Assembly: GCF_018320785.1 (NCBI RefSeq)
Contig: NC_054869.1
Coordinates: forward strand, 39,025,789-39,089,788
Reading direction: 5' to 3'
From: Cheilinus undulatus
Taxonomy: Eukaryota; Chordata; Actinopteri; Labriformes; Labridae
DNA length: 64,000 nt
A model generated the notes under the pieces. The model was given only the letters and a program-made list of their open reading frames with translations, ran no database searches and was not told where the DNA came from. Position 1 is the stretch's first letter; each line of letters opens with the position of its first letter. Both the position numbers and the translations under genes were made by a program. Shown here in pieces: positions 1 through 12,314 of this stretch.

Positions 1-169
1 GAAAGCTGTCCCCTCTATCCCCCTCATTGGCGGCCTTGGTCTGAGATCTCTTTGAGACCATGCTTAGAGGTCAGACTAATAAAGGGGATGTGTGAGTTTT
101 TACAAACAAACTATTTTAACAAATAGATGTAGTAGTTGGAATCAGGTGGGTCCACAGCAGCAGGTATCC

Positions 170-600
170 CATACCAGAGATCCAGATGAATCCATGCGGC
201 ACAGGGGCCGGGACGAACCCACAGAGACAGCAGTATGGTGAACATCAAGACTCACAGCACTTAATATGCAGTAATATGATATAAAGACTTACAGAGATAA
301 AGAGAGAGACGCTCAGTGTGTCATGTCCCCCGCCAGTCTAAGCCTAACTGGTCCAGGGCTGAGCCAGCCCTTACTATAAGCTTTATCAAAGAGGAAAGTT
401 TCAAGCTTACTCTTAGAGTGTCGGCCTCTGAGACTCCAACAGGTAGATGATTTCTAAGGAGAGGTGCCTGATAATTTAAGGATCTACCTTCCGTACTACT
501 TTTAGAGACAGAAGGTGCCACGAGCAGGCCAGCATTTTGGGAGGGTAGTGATATAGAGGGATAATACAGCACTATGAGCTCGTTAAGATAGGTTGGTACC
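170..600. repeat. Dispersed teleost repeat (LINE-derived type)
   Basis: The stretch with GAGAGACGCTCAGTGTGTCA, a 'cccccgccagtctaagcctaac' segment, a 'taagctttatcaaagaggaaagttt' segment and a region about outlines and residual phrases typical of a very common fish repeat was recognised by wording alone. No coding potential is seen. The family assignment is uncertain. Confidence 0.4.
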
Positions 601-2535
601 TGCCTACTAAGAATTTTCTAAGTGAGAAGTCAAATTTTAAATTCTATTACTCATTTTATTTCCTACAAAGTCATAGAGTAGATATAAAACATTTGAATAA
701 TATTTTAATGATGGACACATATGCTGAGGCTATTTTTTTTGGGTGTTTAACCATAAACAAAAAAAAACATTAAGGGTATTTTAAACCATATTTTGGCGTA
801 CTGCGCTGCCCACACAACCACACACACAGGTAAAGCGTGCACATTCAAAAGAACAGCACTGTTGCACAGATTGACCATGGGCAGAGAGTGCTTTAGAGAG
901 AGAGGAGAAGATCCAGGTCCCTGTTTATCCTTTAGTACTGCAGTGCCAAAGTCATTTTGGGTCAGGGCCAGATTTGCTCCATTAAGACATCCTGCTGGCC
1001 AGATTTTTTTTTCTGGCAGCAACAACGGTATGACCAAACACTGATATGTCAACTGATGGATTATTTTTTGCTTAAATTTATTCAGTATTAGAAACATTTA
1101 CAAACCACTGAGTGCTACAAGTCATCTGAACAATTCAGACAAGAGTGTTATGTTGCCCTTGTATCATCATTGTTTTCAGCATCCTATGATGACAAATTTA
1201 TATGTCTTGATTACTTATGATAGTATTGCTTTTTAAGGCTCTAACAGCAACCCATTTCACACAATATCTGGTTAGCCCCAGGTTATTTCACCTGACCTGA
1301 GATCAGTTCAGTGAGGCGAGAGAGTTTCGCTATGGAGACTACCTAACGGGTGCTCTGCCTGGTAGCCAGATCAGCTTGTAGAGCTCCAGCCCCTCTCCTG
1401 CTGAGTAAAACCTTGACTTTTAAAGAGAGTAGAGGGCAGATGATTAGTTCGTCAGCACTGGTTAAACCTTGTTAAAATAAAAAAAAGATGTGAAATACTT
1501 CTTTACTCTTTCTTGAAAAAGCTTGCAGTCTGTATCAACCTCTCTTTTTGGACAGCACATTTGTTGAGCTGAAGTAATGAAGAGCCATCTGCAGCACATC
1601 TTTTTTACTCTCTGCTTAAAATTAGTTCAATGTGCCACAATTTACTTATTTATTGCATCATATTAAGCTGTTTCTTTGCTTTAATTATTTCATGATAGGT
1701 TTGCAACTTTTTATGTTAGAAATATTCAAATTAATAAATATGGCAAATTACTAGTTTTCCAAAAATTTTCCACGTCTCGCGGGCCCAATGAGACCTGCTG
1801 GTGGGCTGGATGTGGTTTGCAGACCTTGGGATTCACACCTGTGCTCTGGTGTCAAAGCTTTTTCATCTGTACAGATTGATTCCTTGATTTCACACTGCTA
1901 TGATAGCATCTGGGTGCACGCGTCATGTAGTGCATGAAAGTCATGCAGTCTGTGCCCAAAGATGAACAGCAGCACACAGGGAGGCTGGGTCATTTTTCAT
2001 TTAATGGAAAAAAACATTTCCCCTAAATTGACCATGTTGCAAAAAGCATCTACAGTAATTAAAAAATGCTAGTGCTAACATTTATGCTCTATGTTTAAAA
2101 CGGATGCAGACTTACCTTGCAGTGTATGTTTGCTGTACATTCTCTCTAAGCTTACAGACACTAAACATTGAAACACCATAGCCAATCTTACAGCCAACAG
2201 TTCAACCCAGAGAAGCAAAACACAATGAGGTAGAATCGTTTGAAACAAGGTGGAACATGATCAAGTTTTCTGTGGAAATATTGCAGAGTATTGAGGTAGT
2301 TGTTAAAAAATACAAACGTATCAATGATCATAGCTCACCTGGGCACAAAGAAAGACAACCAGAGCACAGCTGAGCAGGGGACAGACCAATGTGGATTCAT
2401 TTTACAATGCCCACTCCAACATAACAGTATGAAGGCAATGCTAGTTGTAAAGTTTAAATCTCATGGATCTATTTTCGTACATGTGTAGAGCATAAATGAG
2501 CCCTTAGAGTGAAGCAAAGGTTTGTGGCACTGATT
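601..2535. other. Spacer with no gene recognised
   Basis: AT-rich spacer upstream of the array. Short open frames on both strands have no signal peptide, domain or splice support. A segment near 1260-1440 (GGTTATTTCACCTGACC onward) looks repeat-like but was not classified. Confidence 0.4.
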
Positions 2536-2620
2536 TATTTCACTTGCCAAAGTGGCTAGTTGGAGTCACAGCAAGCTGAATCCACCTGCACCTGGCTGGT
2601 GTTAATGTCAAGCCCTGTTT
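2536..2620. mobile_element. 3' half of a small hAT-like inverted-repeat element
   Basis: This segment, ending in TGTCAAGCCCTG, matches the 3' half of the fuller element at 59971-60369 and a second partial copy near 10865-10955. The same piece lies upstream of both copy A and copy B with the same flanks (2620-2830 matches 10955-11200), so it was there before the A/B duplication. Confidence 0.5.
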
Positions 2621-3102
2621 ATACCACACACAGTGACAGTGGCACCACCACTATTATAAAGGCAGAGGACAACAAAATCAGGTCATCACTTTTCTCTTTG
2701 TTTCGCTGTTTCAATCTGCTGGATAATTTTAAAAGCACATTAAAACACGTTGTTAGTTCATTACCTTAAAACATATACAAAAAGTAAATCACATCTTTAA
2801 CTGACTTAAATAATAAAACGAAATAAATCATATTAACTTCAGTTTTCTCATTTAAAAAGTCAGATTACTGGTTTCTTGAATATGGATGTGTTTCGATTTT
2901 GAAGATGTTGTTGTAATGCGAGATGTTCTCAAACATTGAGAAAAACTTGAGCAGGGCTAGCTGAGTTTTTTTTCCTCCTCTTCATAACATTAGCAGCAGT
3001 ACATTTATGTTTTGGGTTAAGTACAAGACTGGGCATGCAAATAAAAAATAAACACGATCCATCCCGCATCACACCTCCACCATGAAATTCCAATCTGTCT
3101 TT

Positions 3103-3176
3103 CTATAAAGCTCAAAAGAGGAGGAGAAAGTGGTCTGAACCTTTCAGTCGTCTCAGTCTGCTCTGACATAAACATC
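3103..3176 (+). promoter_or_regulatory. mpeg1 copy A core promoter and 5' UTR
   Basis: A TATA-like CTATAAAG lies about 70 bp before the start codon. It is followed by a leader (GGTCTGAACCTTTCAG, then CGTCTCAGTCTGCTCTGA) that is nearly identical before every other first exon in the array, including the broken ones. The spacing fits a transcription start near 3130. The exact start is inferred. Confidence 0.6.
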
Positions 3177-6100
3177 ATGAAGACAGCAGTGGCCCTCCTG
3201 GCTCTCTCACTCCTTCACATCTGCTCCTCAGTCCCCATCAGCCGCCCCACCAACTGGCTCAGACAATGCCGGGCTTCCATCAGTACCCCCATCACCGCTC
3301 TGGAGGTGCTGCCTGGCGGAGGCTGGGACAACCTGCGTAACATGGACATGGGCCGAGTCATGAACATGAGCTACTTCCAATGCCAGACCACCGAGGACGG
3401 GATCTACCTCATCCCAGATGAGGTGTTTGTCATCCCCCATAAAAAAACACGCGTGGAGACGATCTCAGAGATAATCAGCTCGTGGCTGGAGCAGAAGAGC
3501 TCAACAGCTAACTCCATCAATGCTGATGTATCCTTTCACTCCAAGCTAAATGCTAAATTTTCCCAAGAGAACCTAAGGATGAAAACACATCAGGTCAAAG
3601 ATTCTTCAACTACAGCCAGAGTGCAGGTACGTGTTTATTGTTGAATGACTGGGTTGTGTTTTAAGTTCTGCTGCATCTAAAGCAAACTGTTAAAAGCCAG
3701 TCAGAGCAGGGGTGGAAGACAACAAGAGTGGATTACATGGTAACAGACAATGTAACGGATACGGCTATACACTGGTTGAGGGTTGCAGAAGAGGACAGGG
3801 GCATGGATCTATCTCACGGGTTAAGAACTAGAATTACATCAAGGTGCAAAGTAAACACACCAATGGAGAAAATGAGTAGAATGAGAGAGGAAACAAAACT
3901 GTGGATATGTCCCTTGTGGCTTTCAGAAACATCAATCAAAGGCCATAGAACAAATTGGGTGTTGTAAAAGGAGTGCAGGGTCATCCTATCTTTCAGAACA
4001 TCCCAGTAAGTCAGTCGAGTCAGTCAGCTGAAGTCAAGTACCAGGTAAAAGAAAAGCAGTTTTCTGGACATCAGTAACCTTGGCACTAAAGTGGAGGGAG
4101 ATGGTGTAGAGAACCTTTGAGCACAAAGCAAGGGTTAAATGACCTAGGGCAAGGGACAGCAAGGGAGCTAGTGATGCAGAAAATTAGACAAGGTAGGGGA
4201 CGTTATTTATGCATATGGCCGCTGTGTGTGACGTAATCATTTCAAGAAAGATGCGGATAACAGTCCACACGGAGACATAACGGTATTTGTTTACGGATTT
4301 ATGCACTCTGGGACCCGGTTTCAAAAAGTATCGTTTACAGTCACCCGAAACGTTGTTTCTGTGTGGATGAAACGTCAATCCGACAAAAAACTTTTGCGTA
4401 TACACCTGAATTCATTTCCGTGTGAACGGGGCCTTAGAGGAGATTAAGTGTGGATGGAAGTGCAGACTGTAGTAAGGCGTGCAAAGGTTTCCTCAGTGCA
4501 CTTAAACTCCTTAGAATTCAGTGAGGATTACTAAGGTTAGTATGGGAAGAACAGTCTATTCATAAAAACTTTGTTTAGTGCCGTGGGAATCTTGATTCCT
4601 AAGGAGAGGGAGTCCTCCTTTAAACCATTTTACTCCAACATTGTAGAAGGAATGACTTTCTTTAGTATTATGGCACAGAGACGTACTACTTAGAAAGAAA
4701 TAGTTTAAAAGACATGACGGTGAACAAAGCTAGGATCACAGGTTTTTCAGGATGCTTAGAACACACTAGCATGAACTTATATCAGATTCAGGCAATTATG
4801 GTGGAGAATAGAAGTTTTCATGCAGAATTGTAGATCTGGCAAACATGTTTGGTTCAGAACAGTCTCATTTGGAGGGTATTTGCCCACTTAAGAGTAACAG
4901 AGGGTTGGCTAGCTTAGTGAAGGCATAGTTCTGAGGTATATGGATTTGTAGTCACACAAAAATTTTCACTAAGTGTTGGCAAAAACTAGAAATAGGCATA
5001 ATGGCATAGTGGACCATTTCCTCACCCTCATTTAAAATGGCGATGGAATACACTTCCCATCAATTAGAGGTTACATGAATAAACATGAGAAAAGACTACT
5101 AGAGAGGCTAAATAAGAACCTTACGTTGGCTGGTATGAAGATCAGGCCTAGTAGGTCCAGGAGCATCTATGTATAGAAGGAAGAGTGTTGGGTTGAAGTT
5201 TTTTTAGATGAGGAGGAAATACCATCTGTTAGGATTCTATACTGGACCAGAAGCACAGGAAGATTTTTCAGAATGGGGTGTTTTGTTCTACTTTGTTTGT
5301 TCCTGTTGTCTACCGAATGATGGATCTACATGGGCAAATGTAACTCTCCAGTCTGCTCAGTAGGATGATGTGATCAACTGTATCACAGGCAGAAGTTACA
5401 TGTAATAATGCCGGTATGGACAGTATGAATCACTTTTGGATTTCAGATAAGTTATTACTTTAACTTTCTGGATCTGTTTTGGTGCTGTGATTGGTGCATA
5501 GTGTACAGTTTGGAAAGGTTTAGGTAATTATCTGGTTGTTTGCTGACAACGTTTATTAATGATTTGACTAATAAAAGGAAGGTTGGAGACAGGCTTGCAG
5601 TTGCTGGTTACTAAAGGACTGAGATTGTTAGTTTTAAGCAATGAAGTAACAATATGTTTGAGAGAAGTGGGGGAATTGCCAGACAGAGGGGATGCATTTA
5701 AAAAAAATGTAAAATGTAGTGAGACACATTTCAACAGTTTAGTAGGACTAGAGTCCATAAAACAGGTAGAAGATGCCTATCACCTACACAAAGACCCTTG
5801 AAATCAAAGCCCGAAACACACCAGCACTGTTCAATGTGCATCCAAAAGCCCACCTTTAAATTTTTCTACCCATAAACCCGCACTGGTGGCAGCCAGAATC
5901 TGGATTGCCCTGGCTGCAGCAATGAACACTACTGTTCTACTTCCAGTGTTTTATGTCCTATGTTTTTACATGACTCAATAACTCCAAAAGCCTCGTATTA
6001 ATCTTCAAGCCTGTTTTTTGGAGTAATTATTAGAGCTGACACCTTAAAAGAAGTAAAATAATTTCTATAACATCAATAAGATGAAATTTGTAGGGCGTTT

Positions 6101-7837
6101 CAAAACAATTTAAACAGTTTGATACATAATGATTTCTGACATTTCTCCTCCAAGGTTCGTAACCTGATCTACACAGTAAAGGCTTATCCAGACTTCACTC
6201 TTGACACTCGCTTTGCACAACAAGTCAAAGAGATCGCCAGCGCCATTGAGAACAACCAAATAAGAAATGCAGACTACCTCTCAGAGAAGATGGTTCTGGA
6301 TTATGGGACCCATGTAATCACGAGTGTTGATGCTGGGGCTGCTTTGGTTCAGGAAGACTACCTCAGCTCGTCATATGTGTCGGACAGTACATCAGACAGT
6401 TCAAGCATCAAAGCACAGGCAGGGTTAAACTTCTTTGACAAACTTAAGTTTGACATAAGTAGTAATAGCACCCAACAGAGCTCTTCACTTGAGACATACC
6501 GGTCTAAAGTCCAGTACTCTCTCATCCAAAGCCATGGTGGCATTCCTTTCTATCCTGGCATCACTCTGCAGAAGTGGCAGGAAAGTATCAAGAACAACCT
6601 GGTTGCTATTGATCGCGCTGGACTTCCTCTGCACTACTTCATAAATACCAACACCCTCCCTGATCTGCCACAGCCCACCATTGAGAAAGTTGCTCTCTCT
6701 GTGAGTCAGGCCATAGAGCGATACTACAAGATCAACATGAGGCCAGGATGTGTGGACATCAACTCCAAGAACTTCAACTTCCAAGCCAACGTAGATGATT
6801 CATCCTGCGAGGGGCTGGCTAACAACCTCAACTTTGGTGGAGTCTACCAAGAATGTGTTCCATTCAGCGCAGATGCAGGCCCTCTATGTGCCCCCTTAGC
6901 CCAGAAAAACCTTGACACAGGTGATTCGTCCTGTAGTCCTCCTTACATCCCCACTTTACTGAGATCAGAAGTGAGACAGCAGGGTTACACTACGCATGAC
7001 TGCTATGATGAATCATATCCATGTGGGTTTTTAGAGCTTTTTGACTGTGATCGCCAAGTGTGTGAGGACAACTACCATGTTCGCTCTGCACACATTAACA
7101 CCTACTGGTGTTCTGTAAATGGAGAGGCCCCAGAAAACTCAGGGTATCTGTTTGGAGGGATTTACAGCCCCTCTCTCCTGAACCCCCTCACAAATGCCAA
7201 AAGCTGCCCACAAAACTTCATTCCTGTAAAGTTTCTCTCCGATGGACAGGTAATCTGTCTGAGCAAAGACTACGAGGCTGGCAACAGATATGCAGTGCCG
7301 TTTGGAGGCCTCTTTAGTTGTCAGTCAAGCAACCCACTCGCTAACTCCCAACATCGCTGCCCTCCCAAGTTCAGTCAGCATCTCGCCTCAGTGAGCGATG
7401 GCTGTGAAATCCTTTACTGTGTCCAGTCAAAGGCATTCACAGAAGGGCAGCTGCTTCCTGTTCATCTGCCTCCATTCACTAAACCTCCCCTTGTCAGCAT
7501 GCATGCCAACAATACTGTGTTGGTGATGACTGAAGGAGATAAGAGCTGGATCAGAGGAGGTCAGACAAGTTCGTGGAAACTGGCTACACAAGGGGAGATC
7601 AAGAAAAGCCTCCAAAGTCTTAACCAAGTGCTTGATGACATGTCTATTGGAGAGCAGGCTGGGTTAATATGTGGGGTGATTGGGTTGATGATGGTGCTGG
7701 TGGTGGCGGTGGCAACAGTCCTGGTGAAGAGAAGGAGGAGGCTGTCTGGGTTTAACGCAGCTAGAGGTGATGAAGATACACATGGAGAGGCTGAACAACA
7801 TGAGGAAGAGAGAGTTGCACAGCAAGATGACCCTTGA
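3177..7837 (+). CDS. mpeg1: mpeg1 (perforin-2) copy A, two coding exons, complete
   Basis: Macrophage-expressed gene 1 is a type I membrane pore-former that acts in phagosomes against engulfed bacteria (family knowledge). Exon 1 is 3177-3626 and exon 2 is 6155-7837, joined in phase 0 (donor GTACGT, acceptor CTCCAAG), giving 710 residues, close to the roughly 716 of mammalian MPEG1. Visible parts: signal peptide at residues 1-19; first MACPF half with an NMSYF sequon and a TMH1-like stretch around 115-135; MACPF signature YGTH at 200-203; a TMH2-like Ser/Thr-rich segment around 218-255; a Cys-rich P2 region around 350-620; transmembrane helix about 652-674; a basic KRRRR stop-transfer; and an acidic tail. 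The start was chosen because the methionine directly precedes the hydrophobic signal and sits about 70 bp after a TATA box. The tail lacks the tyrosine motif of copies D and E. The product call is firm; function is inferred from family. Confidence 0.93.
4194..4440. mobile_element. CpG-bearing DNA-transposon MITE fragment in mpeg1-A intron
   Basis: The end GTGTGAACGGGGCCTTAG with repeated 'gtttacag..ccgaaacg..gtttctgtgtgg' wording is typical of a widespread fish MITE whose tips read as 'aaggccccgtttacacgg'. Only one tip is clear here. The superfamily was not settled. Confidence 0.45.
5200..5810 (-). mobile_element. LINE reverse-transcriptase fragment (L2/CR1-like) in mpeg1-A intron
   Basis: On the minus strand a decayed frame reads a SNLPFISQII-like block (near 5555-5600) and a DTVDH block (near 5370-5385), both hallmarks of non-LTR reverse transcriptases in the order expected for an antisense insertion. 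The frame is broken many times. A matching fragment sits in the copy B intron, so the insertion predates the A/B duplication. Confidence 0.65.
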
Positions 7838-7974
7838 GCAAAAAAAAAAGGCTGAGGTGAGAAGCTTGGACATGAGGAAAATAAGGATGTATGGATATCC
7901 TCAACTCATGATACGTTTCACTGAATGAGTTTGTAAAGATTTTGTATATTTACTAATATTGATAAAGGTATGAG

Positions 7975-7980
7975 ATTAAA
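7975..7980 (+). terminator. Poly(A) signal ATTAAA of mpeg1 copy A
   Basis: ATTAAA lies about 140 bp after the copy A stop codon and is the first good polyadenylation hexamer downstream. This is inferred from position only. Confidence 0.45.
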
Positions 7981-8110
7981 GTCAATTTATGAGCAAGCAT
8001 GGTCCCACTGTTTCAATTTACACACAACAAAAATGCAAAACTGTTTGTTTCCATTATTGTCCTGATTAATATACATATTCATGATTTAAAGGATGTATGG
8101 TTTTACAGTG

Positions 8111-8420
8111 CAGTGCATTCAGAAAGTATTCAGACCCCCTTCACGTTTTTTCAACTTTATGTTGCCTTATGCCACCATTGTTTAAACTAGTTTTTCCCAT
8201 TAATCTACACTCAGTACTCCATCATGACAAAGTGAAAACAGAATTTTAGAAATGTTGCAAATTTAAATTTAAATTTAAATAAAAAAAATGAAATATCACA
8301 TTGACATTAGTACTTAGAGCCTTTGCAACAGTGCATGAAATTTAGCTTAGGTTCCTGCCATTTCTCTGGATCTGTGCTGAGGTGTTTCTACACCTTAACT
8401 GGAGTATGTTGAGACCAATG
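8111..8420. mobile_element. Tc1-like transposon fragment
   Basis: CAGTGCATTCAGAAAGTATT followed by 'cagacccccttcacgttttttcaactttatgttgcc' is the classic terminal sequence of fish Tc1-like elements. The 3' part ('gtgctgaggtgtttctacaccttaactggagt') also matches that family, with most of the interior missing. No transposase frame remains. Confidence 0.75.
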
Positions 8421-8976
8421 TTATCTGGTTGTTTGTGAGCAGAATGCATCAATCGGATCAAACAAAACCAGTTCCATTTGTGCAAAACCAGCGTCAATCA
8501 ATCATTAATGATTACGGACACTTTACCAAATGTGTGTAAAATGTAAATGTAATCATGTTATGTAATCACCTGCTTTGCAACACTTAAAAACAATAAATCC
8601 TACAAAACCTGCTAGAGCTTGACAGTTGCAAGCAACTTGCATATGATAAGGGGTTTAAAAAGATTTAAAAAAAAATGTTGTAAAGTGTATATCGTTTTTG
8701 TTAAAACAAAGCTGAAAATATTGGTGGACACCTAACCTCTTAATGCCTGTTGTATCATGTTTAATTTGCACTTTTATGAGACCTCTGTCTTATCAACATG
8801 ATCCATGAATTACTTAAAAATATTTTAAATACAAACTGATAAATGATAAAAATGCCCTCCAGTGGGTTATCAGTTGCCAATATGCCTTATGTATCAAATG
8901 TGATACAAAAAATATATATGCAAAATTTCATGGCAATTTTTCTTTTTTGTATTTCGGTAGGAGGTTAAATAAACAT
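8421..8976. other. Spacer, nothing recognised
   Basis: AT-rich sequence between copy A and two MITE-like elements. No splice-supported frame, RNA gene or clear repeat was seen. Confidence 0.4.
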
Positions 8977-9544
8977 GTAACCTTCCAAAGCAGATAGATA
9001 CACCTGTTTCCTTGTTTTTCACTGGCAAATCCATCTTGCAAAGCTCCCATCTGAACCGTTTGGGCCCGGTTAGAAAGTGACAGGACCAATCAGCGACGAG
9101 GGGCAGTACTTTCAGGCGCAGCAGAGTCGTGACGTTAAGAAGCAGCAGAAAGAGCTGGTGCAGTTATGGAGGAAGAGATTAGCGTGGATGCTGCTAAAGT
9201 GCCAGTTTTATCAGAACTTGACAACATTTCTTTGTTAAAAGAAAAACAAAGAACTGCAGTGAGTTGTTTTCTTTTCAAAAACGACAGAAGTCGAGTACTT
9301 ACATGTCTTTAGTCGCCATGTTTTGCGTTATTCCCTTTTTCCTCAGTAGCTGCGCACGCGCAGCTTGATAGCGGCCACGTCACGTGTTTTGTTGCTCTGA
9401 TTGGCCCGTAGAGATGTGACAGACAGAATGTTCACCCAATCACCTTCGGAGTTTTTTCTAAGCCTCTGCCTTTTCTCAAACATTTCCTATTGAAGCTTTA
9501 CCAGATGGATGTGTGAAACACATCCATCTGGCGTGTCAGGTTAA
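8977..9544. mobile_element. MITE-like element with terminal hairpin
   Basis: The start (TAACCTTCCAAAGCAGAT) and end (ATCCATCTGG, then CAGGTTAA) are roughly inverted copies. A perfect 14-bp-arm hairpin (CCAGATGGATGTGT, 3-nt loop) lies at 9501-9531. The element carries motifs 'gattggcccgtagagatgtgacagacagaatg' that recur near 10300 and 57900, so it is a multi-copy family here. The GGTTAA end may point to a TTAA-target family, but this is unproven. Confidence 0.5.
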
Positions 9545-9604
9545 TAAACATGTCATTTTCAAAAAATTGTAAATTTTGCTGAGACATTTCTATGTCTTGA
9601 TTGG

Positions 9605-10440
9605 AGTTCTAACCTTGCAAAGCAGATGGGTTTGCCAAACTCCATCAGTGTCATCCAGTAAATCCATCTCGTAATGCCCCAGTCCACAATGTTTGTGCCA
9701 AACGGAACACTGTTCTGACCAATCAGCATCATTCGAGGAGAACGAGGCGTTAGCTATGGGTGGGGTTTGGTTATACTCAAAATCATCTGCAATGGCTGCT
9801 TCCAGTGCGCTATTTACATCAGATGTAGCTTTAGCATCAGTTTTACTAGAACTGGACTACGTTTCTGTTTTAAAAAAATAATAAAAAACAGCACTAAAAG
9901 CTCTTCGTGGTGGTAAAGATGTTTCACTCTTCTACCGACCTGCTTCAGCAGGGGTTTGTGAGAGCAACGTGGTGGTGGTAAGTTGTACAGTGAGTGTTTG
10001 CTACAGCATGGGTTTGGGATTGTTACAGGTGGGGTTTGCCAATATATTCAATTGCTGCTGTCGCAGTAGCTATTAGTTCAGATGTAACTGCAGGAATGCA
10101 GCAGTTTAGGCAGAACTGGACCACATTTCTGTTTAAAATAAAAACAAAGAGGCACACTGAAAGCTTTCCTTGGCAGAGAAGAAGTTTTTGCATGTCTCCC
10201 AATTGGCCATAGCATAAATTTTATTTGCTGAAAAAACTCCACTATTAACAATCAATGGCAGAGATAGTCTGTCGGCTCAAGAGCAGCGCACACGCATGTC
10301 ATTTTGTCTTGGCCCATGAATGTGACAGAAAATTCGTACAATTACCTTCTGAGAATTTTTTGATAAGTCCTGCCCTTCCCAAATGCTTTCTATGGAAGCT
10401 TTCCCAGAGGAATGTGAAATATATCCATGCAATGAATATA
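9605..10440. mobile_element. Second, longer copy of the same MITE-like family
   Basis: Begins with CTAACCTTGCAAAGCAGATGG and ends near 'cccagaggaatgtgaaatatatccatgc', paralleling the copy just upstream. The internal 'cggcccatgaatgtgacagaaaa'-type segment is shared. Open frames inside have no recognisable domain. Confidence 0.45.
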
Positions 10441-11200
10441 CAAAACAGTTTATCAGTCTAAAAATGTTTTTTTATCAACTGTAGCATCAGGCTGCAACAT
10501 AACAAAATAAAAAAAAAGTGAAAGGAGTCTGAAAACTGCCTAAATGCACTGTAGGTTGTAACTAAGACAGCCCCGGACTATTCAGCTAGGTATTCTTTAA
10601 ACAATGACACCAGGGACATGTCAGACGTCTTCCAGAAACATTTTTATGTCATGATATGCATGAGGAAGAGGCCTATCTGTGTACGGTGTATGAATGAAGC
10701 GTCGCTGCTTTAATCTGCTATGTGACAGTGTTGCCATCTTCAGGCCAGATTCTGCAACTACATTCACTTCTCTGTAGGGGAAGATGATGTGAAGAGGGTT
10801 CATTTGAAATCACTTTTTTTTTGGAGGAGAAAGTTGTAGTAAAGAATAGGTTGTGATACTGATTTATTCAACATGCCAACGTGGCTAGTAGCAGTTTGTA
10901 CCCTTCATGGCTGAAATCCACCAGCATTTGGTGGCAGGTGTTTATGTAAAGCCCTGTTTGTTTCACACAAAACACACACACAGTGGCAACGGCACCACCA
11001 CTGTAGTTTTAAAGGCAGAGGACAACCTCAGGTCATCATCTTTCCTTTTGGTTCATTGTTTCAACCCATTGGATTATTTTAAGAGAACATTAAAGCACTC
11101 TGTTTTTTATGAACTGAATATACATACAAATTGTAAATCCCATCTTTAAGTGACTTTAATAACTGCATGTAATAAATCACATTAACTCCATTGTATAAAA
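10441..11200. other. mpeg1 copy B upstream region, homologous to copy A upstream
   Basis: From about 10860 the sequence tracks copy A's 2530-2830 region (shared 'aaaggcagaggacaac' and 'aaatcacattaac' blocks). It reaches a TATA-like TATATAAAACC at 11219-11229, but no first exon follows. This is the relict promoter side of copy B. Confidence 0.55.
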
Positions 11201-11329
11201 CAGTTAAATGTCTCTCTACATATATAAAACCAGATGCGCAGGAGAAAGGCAAAGTTTTCAGACCACTCTGAAAAGAACTTGAAGTTTCCAGAGAACTCAG
11301 GTCAGCTTATTCCAGAGAATGGTATCAGA

Positions 11330-11640
11330 GTTGCTTAATGCACTGTTATCTGGCAGATCCTGTTGGGCTACTGAGGTTTTCCAATCTATGTGGTAGGATT
11401 CTGTGATCAACTGTGTCAAAGGAAGAAGTTAAATCTAATAATACCAATTTGGATGGTTTGAGTCATTGTTGGATTTTAGATCATTGATTAGAGCAGCTTT
11501 GGTGTGGTAGCTAAGTGGTTATTTTGAAGACAACTTTTTCTTTTATTTTCCAACCTGTTTGGATAGTGTTGATAACACAGGTAGAGGACTTAAGATCCTT
11601 AATCAAAGACCACGATAATTAAAGCCAAAAATGTGCTGGC
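11330..11640 (-). mobile_element. LINE reverse-transcriptase fragment in copy B intron
   Basis: Matches the copy A intron LINE around 5340-5480 (shared 'tctgtgatcaactgtgtcaaagg', a DTVDH block on the minus strand). It marks where copy B's intron homology to copy A resumes after the deletion that removed exon 1. Confidence 0.55.
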
Positions 11641-12314
11641 ACGGCCAGTGGAGCTAATCCCATTGTATACAACCACTCGCTGTACAACTAACTCCCAGAG
11701 CAGTTTTGTACTTTTTCGGCTGCCATAGTAGCAGCTCTGTTGGAGAGCATGGAAGAAAACCTTACTACTATCTTCCATTCTAGGAGTAGAATAAGTGAGA
11801 GGCCTTTGCATATTATTGGCATTTCAGCTGGTCCAGTTGTGGTTGGTGCAGAGGTTCAAGGGCAGCACTGTCATCTGATGCACAGCACTGCTGGTGAGTT
11901 TAGGGCTAAACAAATAAAAAATTGCTAATGCATTTTTACAATGCAAGAAACATGAAAGGCCAAAAGTGCCTTTATGAACTGATTCCAGGGGATTTTTCCT
12001 TGGAGGTAATGGTGAATTCATAATACTTATTTGAAGAGACAAACCCATAGATATTGATCTGCTGGGATGAAGAACAGCTTAGTTAGGTGCAATAACTCTT
12101 TCCACAAGTTACAAGATGCTGGATTTCTTTTCATTTCTGTTAAATAACTGTATGGAGGCAGGGCTCATTAAAGTTCTTGAAGTCTGTTTTTTGGGGTGTT
12201 TAGTAGAGCTGACACCTTAAAAGAAGTAAACATTATTTTAAGAACATCAGTAAGATGTTACAAAACAATTTAAACAGTTGGATACATGGTGATTTCTGAC
12301 ATTTCTCCTCCAAG

